Assembly (NCBI GenBank): GCA_030537155.1
Contig: JAUNOH010000001.1
Coordinates: 111,574-159,584, forward strand
Reading direction: 5' to 3'
Length of the DNA: 48,011 nt
DNA from: Bacillota bacterium
Lineage (GTDB): Bacteria > Bacillota_I > Bacilli_A > RFN20 > CAG-826
Part shown: positions 7,730-15,728 of the stretch, one piece after another
Layout: the number at the start of each line of letters is the position of its first letter
Position numbering within the stretch: position 1 is the stretch's first letter
Position numbers and translations under genes: made by a program
The notes under the pieces: model-generated
Told to the model about the DNA's origin: nothing
The model's input: only the letters and a program-made list of their open reading frames with translations
Database searches by the model: none

Positions 7730-8671
7730 ATGGAAATAGATGAGAAAAAGACCCTGAGGTTTAACGGTTTTCCAATGCGCGTCCACCTTTGGGGCGAAAG
7801 CTTTGATAATCCCTTGATCGTCTTCGTCCACGGCGGGCCGGGCAATCCCTTCCGCCATAAAATCGCGGAACATCTATTGCCCTTAACCGACTCCTATACT
7901 TTGGTGGCCTATGACCAGCGTGGCACCGGCGGGAGCTATCGCCCCTACCTCAAGCCCAAAGACATAAGCGTCGAGGCCTACGTCGATGATTTGCTATCCC
8001 TCTGCTCTTACCTTTTAAGACGCTTTAAGCAAAATAACTTATACATAATCGGGGAGAGTTTCGGCTCCTATATCGCCAGCCTCGCCGTCTTGAAGAAGCC
8101 CTCGCTTTTTAAGGCCTATATCGGTTATGGGCAGATGGTCGACGACCAAGCCTCCCTGCTCGTCCAATACGAAGAGACATACAAATCATGCCTTGATGAG
8201 GGGGATAATGAGGCCGTCGACATCCTCGAGGCCATGGGCAAGCCGGAAAACGGCAAGTTCCACACAAAGAGGCAGATGAACGATTTCCTCTATCTCTTCT
8301 ATTCCTATGTGATCGACCCATATCAGGCCAGCTATCAGGAAAGGGAGGTTGACCCCTTCTATCAATCGGAGGAAAACTCCGCCTCGGAAGCCGAGGGCTG
8401 GGAGAAGGGCAAGAAACTTATTTCCAGGGCCTTTAGCCAAGCTAAGCCGGCCAAGCTCTTACCCAAGGAAGGACTTTTGAAGATAGAGATCCCCTATCAC
8501 GTGATTCAGGGTTTGGATGATCTCATATGCCCCGCCCTGCTCCTTCCCGAATTCATGGAACGAGTCGAGGCCCCCGAGAAGTCATTGACCCTCTATCCCC
8601 ACTGCGGGCATCTACCGAGCTTCGAAAACCCGGCCCGCTTCATGCGAGACGTCAGGGAAAAATTTCACTAA
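7730..8671 (+). CDS. proline iminopeptidase-like alpha/beta hydrolase (S33)
   Basis: A 313-aa alpha/beta hydrolase. The oxyanion motif HGGPG is at residues 34-38, DQRGTGGS at 62-69, the nucleophile elbow GESFGS with S110, and a late Asp/His pair in VIQGLDDLICP and YPHCGHLPSFENP. HGGPG plus DQRGxGxS is typical of proline iminopeptidases and related S33 enzymes. There is no signal peptide, so it should act in the cytoplasm on short peptides or an amino-acid ester or amide. It starts 8 bp after the ATP-grasp gene without a Shine-Dalgarno and is probably co-transcribed. A bidirectional terminator follows. Confidence 0.85.
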   Translation: MEIDEKKTLRFNGFPMRVHLWGESFDNPLIVFVHGGPGNPFRHKIAEHLLPLTDSYTLVAYDQRGTGGSYRPYLKPKDISVEAYVDDLLSLCSYLLRRFKQNNLYIIGESFGSYIASLAVLKKPSLFKAYIGYGQMVDDQASLLVQYEETYKSCLDEGDNEAVDILEAMGKPENGKFHTKRQMNDFLYLFYSYVIDPYQASYQEREVDPFYQSEENSASEAEGWEKGKKLISRAFSQAKPAKLLPKEGLLKIEIPYHVIQGLDDLICPALLLPEFMERVEAPEKSLTLYPHCGHLPSFENPARFMRDVREKFH

Positions 8672-8674
8672 AAG

Positions 8675-8704
8675 AAAACGACCCCGGGAAGGGATCGTTT
8701 TTTT
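8675..8704. terminator. bidirectional rho-independent terminator
   Basis: AAAACGA plus CCC pairs with GGG plus TCGTTTT, followed on the plus strand by a run of seven T (8698-8704). It separates the hydrolase from the converging mscL gene. Confidence 0.85.
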
Positions 8705-8715
8705 CTTTGCCTTGG

Positions 8716-9402
8716 TTATTCCTTCTTTTCCTTGGCCTTCTCGGATTTGAGGAGGTCGCGGATTTGGGCGAGAAGTTCGACTTCGGTCGGTTTCGGAGCT
8801 TCGGGAGCCACGGGAGCGGGCCTCTCTTCGGGGTGCTTCTCGTAGTATTTCTCGAGCTGGTCGGCCTTAATCTTGTCGTTTTTGGCCTTGATGGCGGCGA
8901 AGACCTTCACGATGGTGAATAGGCAGATGGCGACGACCAAGAAGGAGATGATCGCGTTGATGAAGGTGCCCCAGTCGATGATGGCGGAGTTGTTATAGGT
9001 GTAGGTGCTGCCATGGAGGGTATAGAGCTTCAGCAAGTTGCTCTGCCAGGAGGTGAAGGAGGCATCGGAGGCCGTGATGGTGGCGCCTTGGTTGGCGGCA
9101 TAGGTGATGGTGACTTCAACCAAATCGCTTGAAGCGAAGGATTGACCAATGCCATCGACGCCGGCCTGGGCGCTGTTGAGGGCCGGAAGGACGGTCACCA
9201 AGCCGTTGATACCACCGGGGACGCCCCAGGTGCAGATGGATAGCAGGATGTTGGAGAAGGCGGTGACGATGGCTGAGAAGGCGCTGGCCATGATGACGCC
9301 GACGGCGAGATCGAGGACGTTGCCCCTGGAGATGAAGGCCTTGAATTCCTTCCAAGTCGATTTGCCGGACTTCTTAAGCTTCTTCTTTTCTTCTTTAGTC
9401 AT
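8716..9402 (-). CDS. mscL: large-conductance mechanosensitive channel MscL with an enlarged external loop
   Basis: A 228-aa protein. The N-terminal helix and first TM carry the MscL signature FISRGNVLDLAVGVIMASAF (about 23-42), the second TM is about 145-168 (FINAIISFLVVAICLFTIVK), and the C-terminal helix PTEVELLAQIRDLLKSE matches the cytoplasmic bundle. Ordinary MscL is about 130-150 aa; the extra length is mainly in the loop between the two TMs (about residues 60-143, Gly/Ser/Thr/Ala-rich) plus a Pro-rich linker (EERPAPVAPEAPKP). It forms a membrane pore that opens under hypo-osmotic stress. The start is set by GGGAGGA 9-10 nt upstream. Confidence 0.88.
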   Translation of the reverse strand: MTKEEKKKLKKSGKSTWKEFKAFISRGNVLDLAVGVIMASAFSAIVTAFSNILLSICTWGVPGGINGLVTVLPALNSAQAGVDGIGQSFASSDLVEVTITYAANQGATITASDASFTSWQSNLLKLYTLHGSTYTYNNSAIIDWGTFINAIISFLVVAICLFTIVKVFAAIKAKNDKIKADQLEKYYEKHPEERPAPVAPEAPKPTEVELLAQIRDLLKSEKAKEKKE

Positions 9403-9714
9403 GATTGAATTTTTCCTCCCATTAAGAAGATGGAATGTTTAATGCGGTTATTTTCCCACTTAAAACGAAACAATCATACAACTTAATACGGAAAATTGTT
9501 CTTTTTGCCCGCTTTTATAAGCGGAATCACCAATTTTTAGCAAACCAGGGCCACTGATGTTCCAAAAATGCAACATCGTGTAACAAAAATGTTTTATGTC
9601 TTGAGCACAGCCCCTTTGGTCCAACCGATATTCCGGGATCGGCAAGCAAAAAAATCGTTTTCTTTTTACACTGTCAAAAATTAATAGGCTTCAAAAACAG
9701 CTGTTCAAGAACCC

Positions 9715-9744
9715 CTCAGGAAAGCGGGTGGGCAATTTCCTGAG
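9715..9744. other. 9-bp perfect stem-loop upstream of nrdD
   Basis: CTCAGGAAA (9715-9723) and TTTCCTGAG (9736-9744) are exact complements around a 12-nt loop. No U-run follows directly, so a simple terminator is unlikely; it could be an RNA element or a protein site. Confidence 0.6.
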
Positions 9745-9764
9745 ATCTCCTCTACTTTTTTGGA

Positions 9765-9778
9765 AAAAACTAGTTTTT
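9765..9778. promoter_or_regulatory. 14-bp perfect palindrome (candidate operator)
   Basis: AAAAACTAGTTTTT is fully self-complementary and lies about 70 bp upstream of the likely nrdD -10. The binding protein is unknown. Confidence 0.35.
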
Positions 9779-9811
9779 AAAACCATCTTCGAGTCCAGCA
9801 AAAATAGGGGG

Positions 9812-9850
9812 TGCAAATTGTTTTGCATTCTTTCGAAAGGCCCTTATTAT
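9812..9850 (+). promoter_or_regulatory. likely nrdD promoter with dyad over the -35
   Basis: TTTGCA (9822-9827), a 17-bp spacer and TATTAT (9845-9850) form a plausible promoter. The -35 is the right arm of an inverted repeat, TGCAAA-TTGT-TTTGCA (9812-9827), so a repressor or activator could act there. It does not match the NrdR box consensus. Confidence 0.45.
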
Positions 9851-9988
9851 TAACCCGCAAAGGTCCCTTAAGGGGGAAACTTACAAGTCGTCCATAGCAG
9901 ATAATTGCCAGGTTCGGTCGTTTTTAAACCCCCTAACCGACGGCATGCCTTAGCGACATCAACCATAAGCATCAAGAGGAGAAAAAAC

Positions 9989-12367
9989 ATGCTTACTGTC
10001 ACCAAAAGAGATGGGACGAGAGTCCCCTTCGATCTGAAAAAGATCGAGACGGCCATCAGCAAGGCCTTCACCGCCGAGCATCAGGAAATCACCACTGAGG
10101 TTTTGGAGCTATTAGCCCTCAGGGTCACGGCGGATTTCAATAAGAAGATTAAAGACGACAGCGTCTCGGTCGAGGACATCCAGGATTCCGTCGAGATCGT
10201 TTTGATTCAAGCAGGCTATGTCGAGATCGCCCGCTCCTACATGGATTATAGGAAGCGCCACGCCGCCCTTCGTCAGGTCAAAACCACCTCGCTCGACTTC
10301 AAAAACGTCGTCGACAACTACCTCCGCGTCAATGACTGGCGCGTTAAGGAAAACTCCAACGTCACCTATTCCTTAGGCGGCCTGATCCTCTCCAATTCGG
10401 GCGCCGTCACCGCCAACTACTGGCTTTCCGAGGTCTATGACAAGGAGATCGGCGATGCCCACAGGAACGCCGACATCCACATCCACGACCTCTCCATGCT
10501 CTCCGGCTATTGCGCCGGTTGGTCGCTTAAGCAGCTCATCAAGGAAGGCTTAGGTGGCGTCTCCGGGAAGATCACCTCCTCCCCCGCTAGGCATTTGATG
10601 ACCCTCTGCAACCAGATGGTCAACTTCCTCGGCATCATGCAGAACGAATGGGCCGGCGCTCAGGCTTTCTCCAGCTTCGACACCTACCTCGCCCCCTTCG
10701 TCAAGAAGGACAACCTCACCTACAAAGAGGTCAAGCAGTGCGTCCAATCCTTCATCTACGGCGTCAACACCCCGTCGAGGTGGGGAACTCAGGCTCCCTT
10801 CACCAACATCACCCTCGACTGGACCGTCCCCGATGATATGGAGAACCTCCCCGCCATCGTCGGCGGCGAGGAGATGCCCTTCACCTATGGTGAGTGCAAA
10901 GCCGAGATGGCCATGGTCAACAAAGCCTTCATCGAGACCATGATCGAGGGCGATGCCAACGGCCGTGGCTTCCAATACCCGATCCCGACCTACTCCATCA
11001 CCAAGGACTTCGACTGGTCGGAGAATGAGAACAACAAACTTCTCTTCACCATGACCGCCAAATACGGCACCCCCTACTTCTCCAACTACATCAACTCTGA
11101 CATGAAGCCGAGCGACGTCCGCTCGATGTGCTGCCGCTTGAGGCTCGACCTCCGCGAGCTGCGCAAGAAATCCGGCGGCTTCTTCGGCTCTGGCGAATCG
11201 ACCGGCTCGGTCGGCGTCGTCACCATCAACATCCCGCGCATCGCCTATCTGTCCACTTCGAAAGAGGACTTCTACGCCAAACTCGACCACATGATGGACA
11301 TCTCGGCCCGCTCCCTCGACGTCAAGAGGAAGACCGTCACCAAATTGATGGATGCCGGCCTATACCCCTACACCAAGAAATACCTCGGCTCCTTCAATAA
11401 CCACTTCTCCACCATCGGTCTAGTCGGCATGAACGAAGCCTGTCTCAACGCCCGTTGGATCGGCACCGATCTGACCCACAAGGAGGCCCAGGAATTCACC
11501 GTCGAAGTCCTCAACCACATGAGGGAGAGGCTCTCCGACTATCAGGAGCAATATGGCGACCTCTATAACCTAGAGGCCACCCCGGCCGAATCTACCGCCT
11601 ATCGTCTCGCTAAGCATGATAAGGCCAAGTATCCCGATATCATCACCGCCTCCAAGGACGGCGATACCCCCTACTACACCAACAGTTCCCACCTCCCCGT
11701 CGGCTACACCGAAGACATCTTCCAGGCCCTCGACATCGAGGATCAGTTCCAGACCCTCTACACCTCGGGCACCGTCTTCCATAGCTTCCTCGGGCAGAGG
11801 CTCCCCAACTGGCAGAGCTGCATGAAGCTGGTCAGGAAGATCGCCGAGAACTACAAGCTCCCCTATTACACCATGTCCCCGACCTACTCGGTCTGCGCCG
11901 ACCATGGCTACATCACCGGTGAGCAATACGTCTGCCCGCACTGCGGCAAGGAGACCGAGGTCTACTCCAGGATCACCGGTTACTACCGCGCGGTCAAAAA
12001 CTGGAATGCCGGCAAGGTTCAGGAATTCAAGATGCGCCGCACCTACGTCGTGAAGAACTCCGCCAACCCGACCGTCAAGGAAGGCGCCACCTGCAGCGTC
12101 GGCGAGAAACTCAACGAGAACGCCCCGAAGCTGGTTGAACCCCTCCTATTCACCTCGCCAACCTGCCCCAACTGCAAGATGGCGAAGACCCTCCTCGAGA
12201 AGGATGGCATCAAGTATCAAAACGTCGACGCCTTGACCAATAAGGATTTGGCCAATGCCTATGGCATCAAACAGGCCCCGACCCTCTTGGTACCCGATGG
12301 CGACGCCTACAAGGTCTACGAGAACGCCTCCTCCATCAAGGGATACATCCTCTCCACCAAGAAGTAA
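9989..12367 (+). CDS. nrdD: anaerobic (class III) ribonucleoside-triphosphate reductase with C-terminal glutaredoxin-like domain
   Basis: A 792-aa protein. Residues 1-90 are an ATP-cone (LTVTKRDGTRVPFDLKKIE), the allosteric activity site. The core is the glycyl-radical barrel; C381-C382 in RSMCCRL is the likely thiyl-radical region, Zn-site cysteines occur in VCPHCG, and the radical glycine is G664 in RITGYYRAVKNWNAGK. Residues about 715-792 form an added thioredoxin-fold domain, LLFTSPTCPNCKMAKTLLE, with C726-P-N-C729 and a cis-Pro region (KQAPTLLV). It reduces NTPs to dNTPs without oxygen. The start is set by AGAGGAG 7 nt before the ATG at 9989. trxB and nrdG lie directly downstream. The fused CPNC domain suggests a disulfide-fed rather than formate-fed enzyme (inference). 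Confidence 0.95.
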   Translation: MLTVTKRDGTRVPFDLKKIETAISKAFTAEHQEITTEVLELLALRVTADFNKKIKDDSVSVEDIQDSVEIVLIQAGYVEIARSYMDYRKRHAALRQVKTTSLDFKNVVDNYLRVNDWRVKENSNVTYSLGGLILSNSGAVTANYWLSEVYDKEIGDAHRNADIHIHDLSMLSGYCAGWSLKQLIKEGLGGVSGKITSSPARHLMTLCNQMVNFLGIMQNEWAGAQAFSSFDTYLAPFVKKDNLTYKEVKQCVQSFIYGVNTPSRWGTQAPFTNITLDWTVPDDMENLPAIVGGEEMPFTYGECKAEMAMVNKAFIETMIEGDANGRGFQYPIPTYSITKDFDWSENENNKLLFTMTAKYGTPYFSNYINSDMKPSDVRSMCCRLRLDLRELRKKSGGFFGSGESTGSVGVVTINIPRIAYLSTSKEDFYAKLDHMMDISARSLDVKRKTVTKLMDAGLYPYTKKYLGSFNNHFSTIGLVGMNEACLNARWIGTDLTHKEAQEFTVEVLNHMRERLSDYQEQYGDLYNLEATPAESTAYRLAKHDKAKYPDIITASKDGDTPYYTNSSHLPVGYTEDIFQALDIEDQFQTLYTSGTVFHSFLGQRLPNWQSCMKLVRKIAENYKLPYYTMSPTYSVCADHGYITGEQYVCPHCGKETEVYSRITGYYRAVKNWNAGKVQEFKMRRTYVVKNSANPTVKEGATCSVGEKLNENAPKLVEPLLFTSPTCPNCKMAKTLLEKDGIKYQNVDALTNKDLANAYGIKQAPTLLVPDGDAYKVYENASSIKGYILSTKK

Positions 12368-12382
12368 TCGCTTCGAAAATAT

Positions 12383-12403
12383 GGCCCCCTTAAACAAGGG
12401 GCC
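12383..12403 (+). terminator. terminator or attenuator between nrdD and trxB
   Basis: GGCCCC..TT pairs with AA..GGGGCC with a one-base bulge and a short loop, followed by TTCTTAATTTATT. The T-run is imperfect, so read-through into trxB is likely. Confidence 0.6.
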
Positions 12404-12426
12404 TTCTTAATTTATTGGATACATTT

Positions 12427-13338
12427 ATGGACACTGATTGCATCATCATCGGCGGTGGCCCCTCCGGCATGACCTCCGCCCTCTACCTGCTCCGTTCCGG
12501 CAAGAAGGTTTTATTATTAGAGAAAGAGGCCTTTGGCGGGCAGATCGCCGAAAGCCCCAGGCTGGAAAACTTCCCCTCGATCAAATCGATCTCCGGGCTC
12601 GAGTTTTCCGCCAACCTCCTCGAGCAGATCGAGGCCTTGGGTGTCGAATACGATTTGGCGGAAGTCACCTCGATTGAAAAAGAGGGCGACATCTTCACCG
12701 TCAAAACCAATTTCGGCGATGAGCACCACGCCAAAACCGTCATCATCGCCTCCGGCGTCAAGCACCGTAAGCTCGGCATCGCCCGCGAAGACGAATTGGT
12801 GGGCCATGGCCTCTCCTATTGCGCGGTCTGCGACGGCGATTTCTTTGCCGGCAAAGACGTCGTCTTGATCGGCGATGCGAATACGGCCCTGCAATATGCC
12901 CTGCTATTGGCTGGCAAATGCCATCACGTCCAAATCGCCACCCTCTTCGACCATTTCTTCGGCGATCAGATCTTGGTGGACGCCATCAAGAAGGTGCCGA
13001 ATATCTCCTACGAGCACAATCTGAGCGCCCTCCGCTTCTTAGGCGACTCCGAATTGACCGGAATCGAGTTTGAAAACACCCAGACCAAGGAAAAGAAAAC
13101 CTTCGCCTGCGAGGGGGCCTTCATCGCCATCGGCCAGGTGCCGGATAACGAACGTTATTCCAACCTCGTCGACCTCGAAAAAGGCTTCATCAAAACCAAC
13201 GAGATAATGGAAAGCAAAACCCCGGGGTTATACGCCGTCGGGGATTGCCGGGTGAAGAATATGCGCCAGGTGGTGACCGCCACCAACGACGGGGCCATCG
13301 CGGCCATCGCGGCAGCCAATTACCTCAACACCCATTGA
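12427..13338 (+). CDS. thioredoxin reductase-like flavoprotein with atypical NAD(P)H domain
   Basis: A 303-aa protein. The FAD motif IIIGGGPSG is at residues 6-14, the redox pair C132-A-V-C135 sits in YCAVCDGDFF, and the second FAD block GLYAVGDCR is near 270. In place of the usual GxGxSA and HRRxxFR NADPH-binding motifs it has IGDANTALQYALLL (about 148-161) and IATLFDHFFGD (about 170-180). NADPH specificity is therefore doubtful; ferredoxin-type or NADH-type thioredoxin reductases also lack these motifs. It lies 59 bp after nrdD and probably recycles the CPNC domain fused to NrdD. I chose the ATG at 12427; an in-frame TTG at 12415 is less likely. Confidence 0.85.
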   Translation: MDTDCIIIGGGPSGMTSALYLLRSGKKVLLLEKEAFGGQIAESPRLENFPSIKSISGLEFSANLLEQIEALGVEYDLAEVTSIEKEGDIFTVKTNFGDEHHAKTVIIASGVKHRKLGIAREDELVGHGLSYCAVCDGDFFAGKDVVLIGDANTALQYALLLAGKCHHVQIATLFDHFFGDQILVDAIKKVPNISYEHNLSALRFLGDSELTGIEFENTQTKEKKTFACEGAFIAIGQVPDNERYSNLVDLEKGFIKTNEIMESKTPGLYAVGDCRVKNMRQVVTATNDGAIAAIAAANYLNTH

Positions 13339-13346
13339 CGAAAATA

Positions 13347-13374
13347 AAACGGAGCCTCAACTCCGTTTTTTTGT
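13347..13374. terminator. bidirectional rho-independent terminator
   Basis: AAACGGAG (13347-13354) pairs with CTCCGTTT (13361-13368) across a 6-nt loop and is followed by more T. It ends the nrdD-trxB unit and the converging nrdG. Confidence 0.9.
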
Positions 13375-13378
13375 TGCT

Positions 13379-14071
13379 TTAGTAGGAACGTAGCTTTGCT
13401 TCCCCGACGTATGGTTTTACGATCTCAAGGAAACGCTTTGCCTTTTCCTCGCTCACCGCGTGAAATCCCCCGACGATGCAGTGGTCGGAATCGATATAAA
13501 GCTGCAGGAAATACCTGGGCGCGCCCGCAATCCACTCCCCGATCGATTTCATGGCGGTTTCGTCATGGAATTCGTCCATTATGGTCGTCCGGAATTCATA
13601 GGCCACCTTGTTGTTTTTTAATAGCTCAACCGAGGCCTTAATCGGGGCGAGGTTGAAGGATGGGACCCCGATTGTTTCCCCATAACGTTCTGGCGAGTTT
13701 TTGATGTCCATCGCCACATAGTCGACGAGCCCTTTGGAGATCGCCTCCGCCAGCTTATCGGGATTGGAGCCATTGGAGTCCAATTTGACTTTGTAACCGA
13801 GTTCCTTGATGAGGGAAAGCTTCTCTAATAGGTCGGGCATCAGGGTCGGCTCGCCGCCGGAGACGCAGACGGCGTCAAGGACGCCCTGCCGCTTCTTCAG
13901 GTAATCGTATATCTCCTCCCAGGGGATGGTGGGGGCGTTTTGTGGGTTGATGACCAAATCCATGTTATGGCAAAAGGGGCAGCGCATGTTGCAGCCTGCC
14001 ATGAACAGGGTCGTCGTTATATTGTCGTCATAGTCGACGAGCGAAAGCTTTTCCCAGCCGCTGAAGTCCAT
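13379..14071 (-). CDS. nrdG: anaerobic ribonucleotide reductase activating protein (radical SAM)
   Basis: A 230-aa radical SAM enzyme. The 4Fe-4S motif CNMRCPFC has cysteines at residues 27, 31 and 34, followed by VCVSGGEPTL (SAM-binding GGE motif) and VDYVAMDIKNSPERY. The full-length TIM-barrel layout is the NrdG2 type often annotated as anaerobic ribonucleoside-triphosphate reductase activating protein. It cleaves SAM to make the glycyl radical on NrdD, which lies next to it in the opposite orientation. There is no Shine-Dalgarno; TATAAA 8 nt upstream of the ATG suggests a leaderless mRNA. A 16-bp palindrome overlaps this promoter. Confidence 0.93.
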   Translation of the reverse strand: MDFSGWEKLSLVDYDDNITTTLFMAGCNMRCPFCHNMDLVINPQNAPTIPWEEIYDYLKKRQGVLDAVCVSGGEPTLMPDLLEKLSLIKELGYKVKLDSNGSNPDKLAEAISKGLVDYVAMDIKNSPERYGETIGVPSFNLAPIKASVELLKNNKVAYEFRTTIMDEFHDETAMKSIGEWIAGAPRYFLQLYIDSDHCIVGGFHAVSEEKAKRFLEIVKPYVGEAKLRSY

Positions 14072-14079
14072 GGGGATAG

Positions 14080-14100
14080 TTTATATCAATATAAATTGAT
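14080..14100 (-). promoter_or_regulatory. nrdG -10 box with overlapping palindromic operator
   Basis: The minus strand reads TATAAA at 14080-14085, 8 nt before the nrdG ATG. Touching it, ATCAAT-ATAA-ATTGAT (14085-14100) is an inverted repeat. The half sites look like FNR halves but in outward orientation, so the regulator is not assigned. Confidence 0.45.
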
Positions 14101-14103
14101 GGG

Positions 14104-14637
14104 TTATTTTTTCGGGAACTTTTCCTTGAAGGCGGCGATGGCTTTCTTCACCGTCTCAATCGCCGTCTCACGGCCGTTGATGCCGGGGACCAAGGTGTCC
14201 TTGCCCTCCAGCACTTTGTAGGTCTCAAAGAAGTATTGGATCTCCAACACCATATGCTCGGGGAGCTGATGGATATCCTTGTAATCCTTATAGAAGGGGT
14301 CGTTGGGGCAGACGGCCAAAATCTTGGCGTCGGGCAAACCCTGGTCGACCATCTGGATCATGCCGATCGGCTTGGCCCGGACGAGGCAACGCGGTAACAC
14401 CTTCTCCGAGGAGATCAAAAGGACGTCTAGGGGGTCATAATCCTCGGCGTAGGTCAACGGGATGAAACCATAGTTCTGGGGATATTGGGTCGAGGTGTAG
14501 AGGATACGGTCCAACTTCAACAAGCCGGTATCCTTATCGAGCTCGTATTTGTTTTTACTGCCGGCCGAAATCTCAATGAAGACGTCAAATTCTTCGGGGG
14601 TGATCCGCTCAGGCGGGAAATCTTTCCAGGGGTTCAT
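14104..14637 (-). CDS. ppa: inorganic pyrophosphatase, family I
   Basis: A 177-aa soluble enzyme that hydrolyses pyrophosphate to phosphate with Mg2+. The signature DYDPLD is at residues 66-71 with the three metal-binding Asp, and earlier YPQNYGFIPLT (about 52-62) and later active-site residues in FYKDYKDIHQLP are in the expected order. Length is normal for a bacterial family I enzyme. AAGGAGTG precedes the ATG at good spacing. It sits 32 bp upstream of nrdG on the same strand, but the nrdG promoter lies in that gap. Confidence 0.95.
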   Translation of the reverse strand: MNPWKDFPPERITPEEFDVFIEISAGSKNKYELDKDTGLLKLDRILYTSTQYPQNYGFIPLTYAEDYDPLDVLLISSEKVLPRCLVRAKPIGMIQMVDQGLPDAKILAVCPNDPFYKDYKDIHQLPEHMVLEIQYFFETYKVLEGKDTLVPGINGRETAIETVKKAIAAFKEKFPKK

Positions 14638-14699
14638 GGGTTACACTCCTTGCTAGTTCGATTATACACAAGGCGCCTTCCAAATTTTGGAAAATGCCG

Positions 14700-15500
14700 T
14701 CACTTGTCTTTCTTTTTCTTCCAATTGGGGTGGGTCTTCTTATATTCGACGAAGCGAAGGTCAAAGTCGGTGACGAAGGAAGTCCTCATCGGAGCCGTCA
14801 ATTCCACCATCGAGACAAGCTTTGTGGGTTCTAGAACCGAATAGGCAATCTCGAAGGCGTTATGCTCGACGTCTTGTCCCTCCACATCGATTTGATTGGG
14901 GGAACCGATGATGACCATCTTGGAGTTTCTTCCAATCCTCGTGACCATGGTTTGTAACTCGTCCAAGTCCATGTTTTGGGCCTCGTCGACGATGATGATG
15001 GAGTCATTGAAGGAACGCCCCCTCATAAACTCTGGGGCCAAAGGCACGATGTCGGAGGGTAGCTTCTCATACATCGGGGAAGAGATGATCGAATCGTCCA
15101 TCCTGCCGCCTCCGATGGGGCCTTTCGGCTTTCTCATCGGATGCTGCTGATCATCCTTAATCCCCTCCATGAGGTGATTGTAGTTATCTAGAAGCGGTCC
15201 CAGATATGGTCCGTATTTATCTTCCTCAGTCCCTTTTAGATAGCCGAGGCGATGGCCGATTTCCACCGGCTCGCGGACGTAGAAGATGGTTTTGTATTTC
15301 TTTTTGGCCCCTTTGCCGCGGACTAAGGATAAGGCTGCGGCCAAGGCGGCGAAGGTTTTGCCGGTTCCGGCACTCCCCTTGCAGAAGACGACGGGGAGGA
15401 ATTTTGGGTCTTGGTTGATCTGCCTTATCAATTCGGCCTGCTCGGGGTTCTCCCGGAAGTCGATGCCAAAAAGGACGTAGCCCGATTCAACGCCGCCCAT
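14700..15500 (-). CDS. PhoH-like P-loop ATPase
   Basis: A 266-aa protein with Walker A GSAGTGKT at residues 42-49, followed by YVREPVEIGHRLGYLKGTEE, and Walker B IIIVDEAQNMDLDELQTMVTR region, all typical of the PhoH family of SF1-like ATPases. VIIGSPNQID gives the motif III-like segment. It lacks the PIN domain of PhoH2 and the KH domain of some PhoH proteins. The C-terminus is Lys-rich (NWKKKKDK). Role is unknown; the family is linked to RNA metabolism. GAGGT lies 12 nt before the ATG, a rather long spacing. It is divergent from the DUF2075 gene. Confidence 0.85.
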   Translation of the reverse strand: MGGVESGYVLFGIDFRENPEQAELIRQINQDPKFLPVVFCKGSAGTGKTFAALAAALSLVRGKGAKKKYKTIFYVREPVEIGHRLGYLKGTEEDKYGPYLGPLLDNYNHLMEGIKDDQQHPMRKPKGPIGGGRMDDSIISSPMYEKLPSDIVPLAPEFMRGRSFNDSIIIVDEAQNMDLDELQTMVTRIGRNSKMVIIGSPNQIDVEGQDVEHNAFEIAYSVLEPTKLVSMVELTAPMRTSFVTDFDLRFVEYKKTHPNWKKKKDK

Positions 15501-15544
15501 GGATATTAGATGACCTCATCATTGCCGATATTGTATGCCAAGAA

Positions 15545-15569
15545 GCGCTTTTTGAGAAACCGAAAGCGC
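15545..15569. other. stem-loop between divergent genes
   Basis: GCGCTTT (15545-15551) and AAAGCGC (15563-15569) are exact complements around an 11-nt loop, about 45 bp upstream of the PhoH-like gene. It could be an operator for one or both divergent units. Confidence 0.4.
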
Positions 15570-15728
15570 GCCCAAGGCCAATTAAATGGTCTTGCAAGAA
15601 AGTTTTGCCAAGGACATCGGGGAGGAAATAGGCAGTGTATTAACATCTTTATATCACTCCTTTAACATCTTTTCGTGGTCAGGATCCCGGCCTTATCCGA
15701 TAATTGGGCCATCGGTATTTGAAAGAAG

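Larger units (their letters stand above)
9403..9988. other. 586-bp intergenic region with several hairpins and palindromes
   Basis: No convincing gene lies here. Visible structure: a 6-bp stem CCGCTT/AAGCGG (9509-9524), a 9-bp stem CTCAGGAAA/TTTCCTGAG (9715-9744), a 14-bp palindrome AAAAACTAGTTTTT (9765-9778), a dyad TGCAAA/TTTGCA (9812-9827) and a likely promoter just after it. The last 130 bp would be the nrdD leader. I could not match any part to a known riboswitch or housekeeping RNA. Confidence 0.6.

Noticed and set aside
9550-9556. GCCACTG, a short match to part of the cobalamin riboswitch, upstream of nrdD
   Set aside because: The B12 box and other conserved blocks are absent, and a class III reductase does not use cobalamin.
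9460-9645. A 61-aa frame on the minus strand in the nrdD upstream region
   Set aside because: It has no ribosome binding site, unusual composition, and overlaps the stem-loop at 9509-9524.
10550-11290. A long frame on the minus strand inside nrdD
   Set aside because: It is a mirror effect of the GC-rich third positions of nrdD; its sequence is low-complexity and matches no family.
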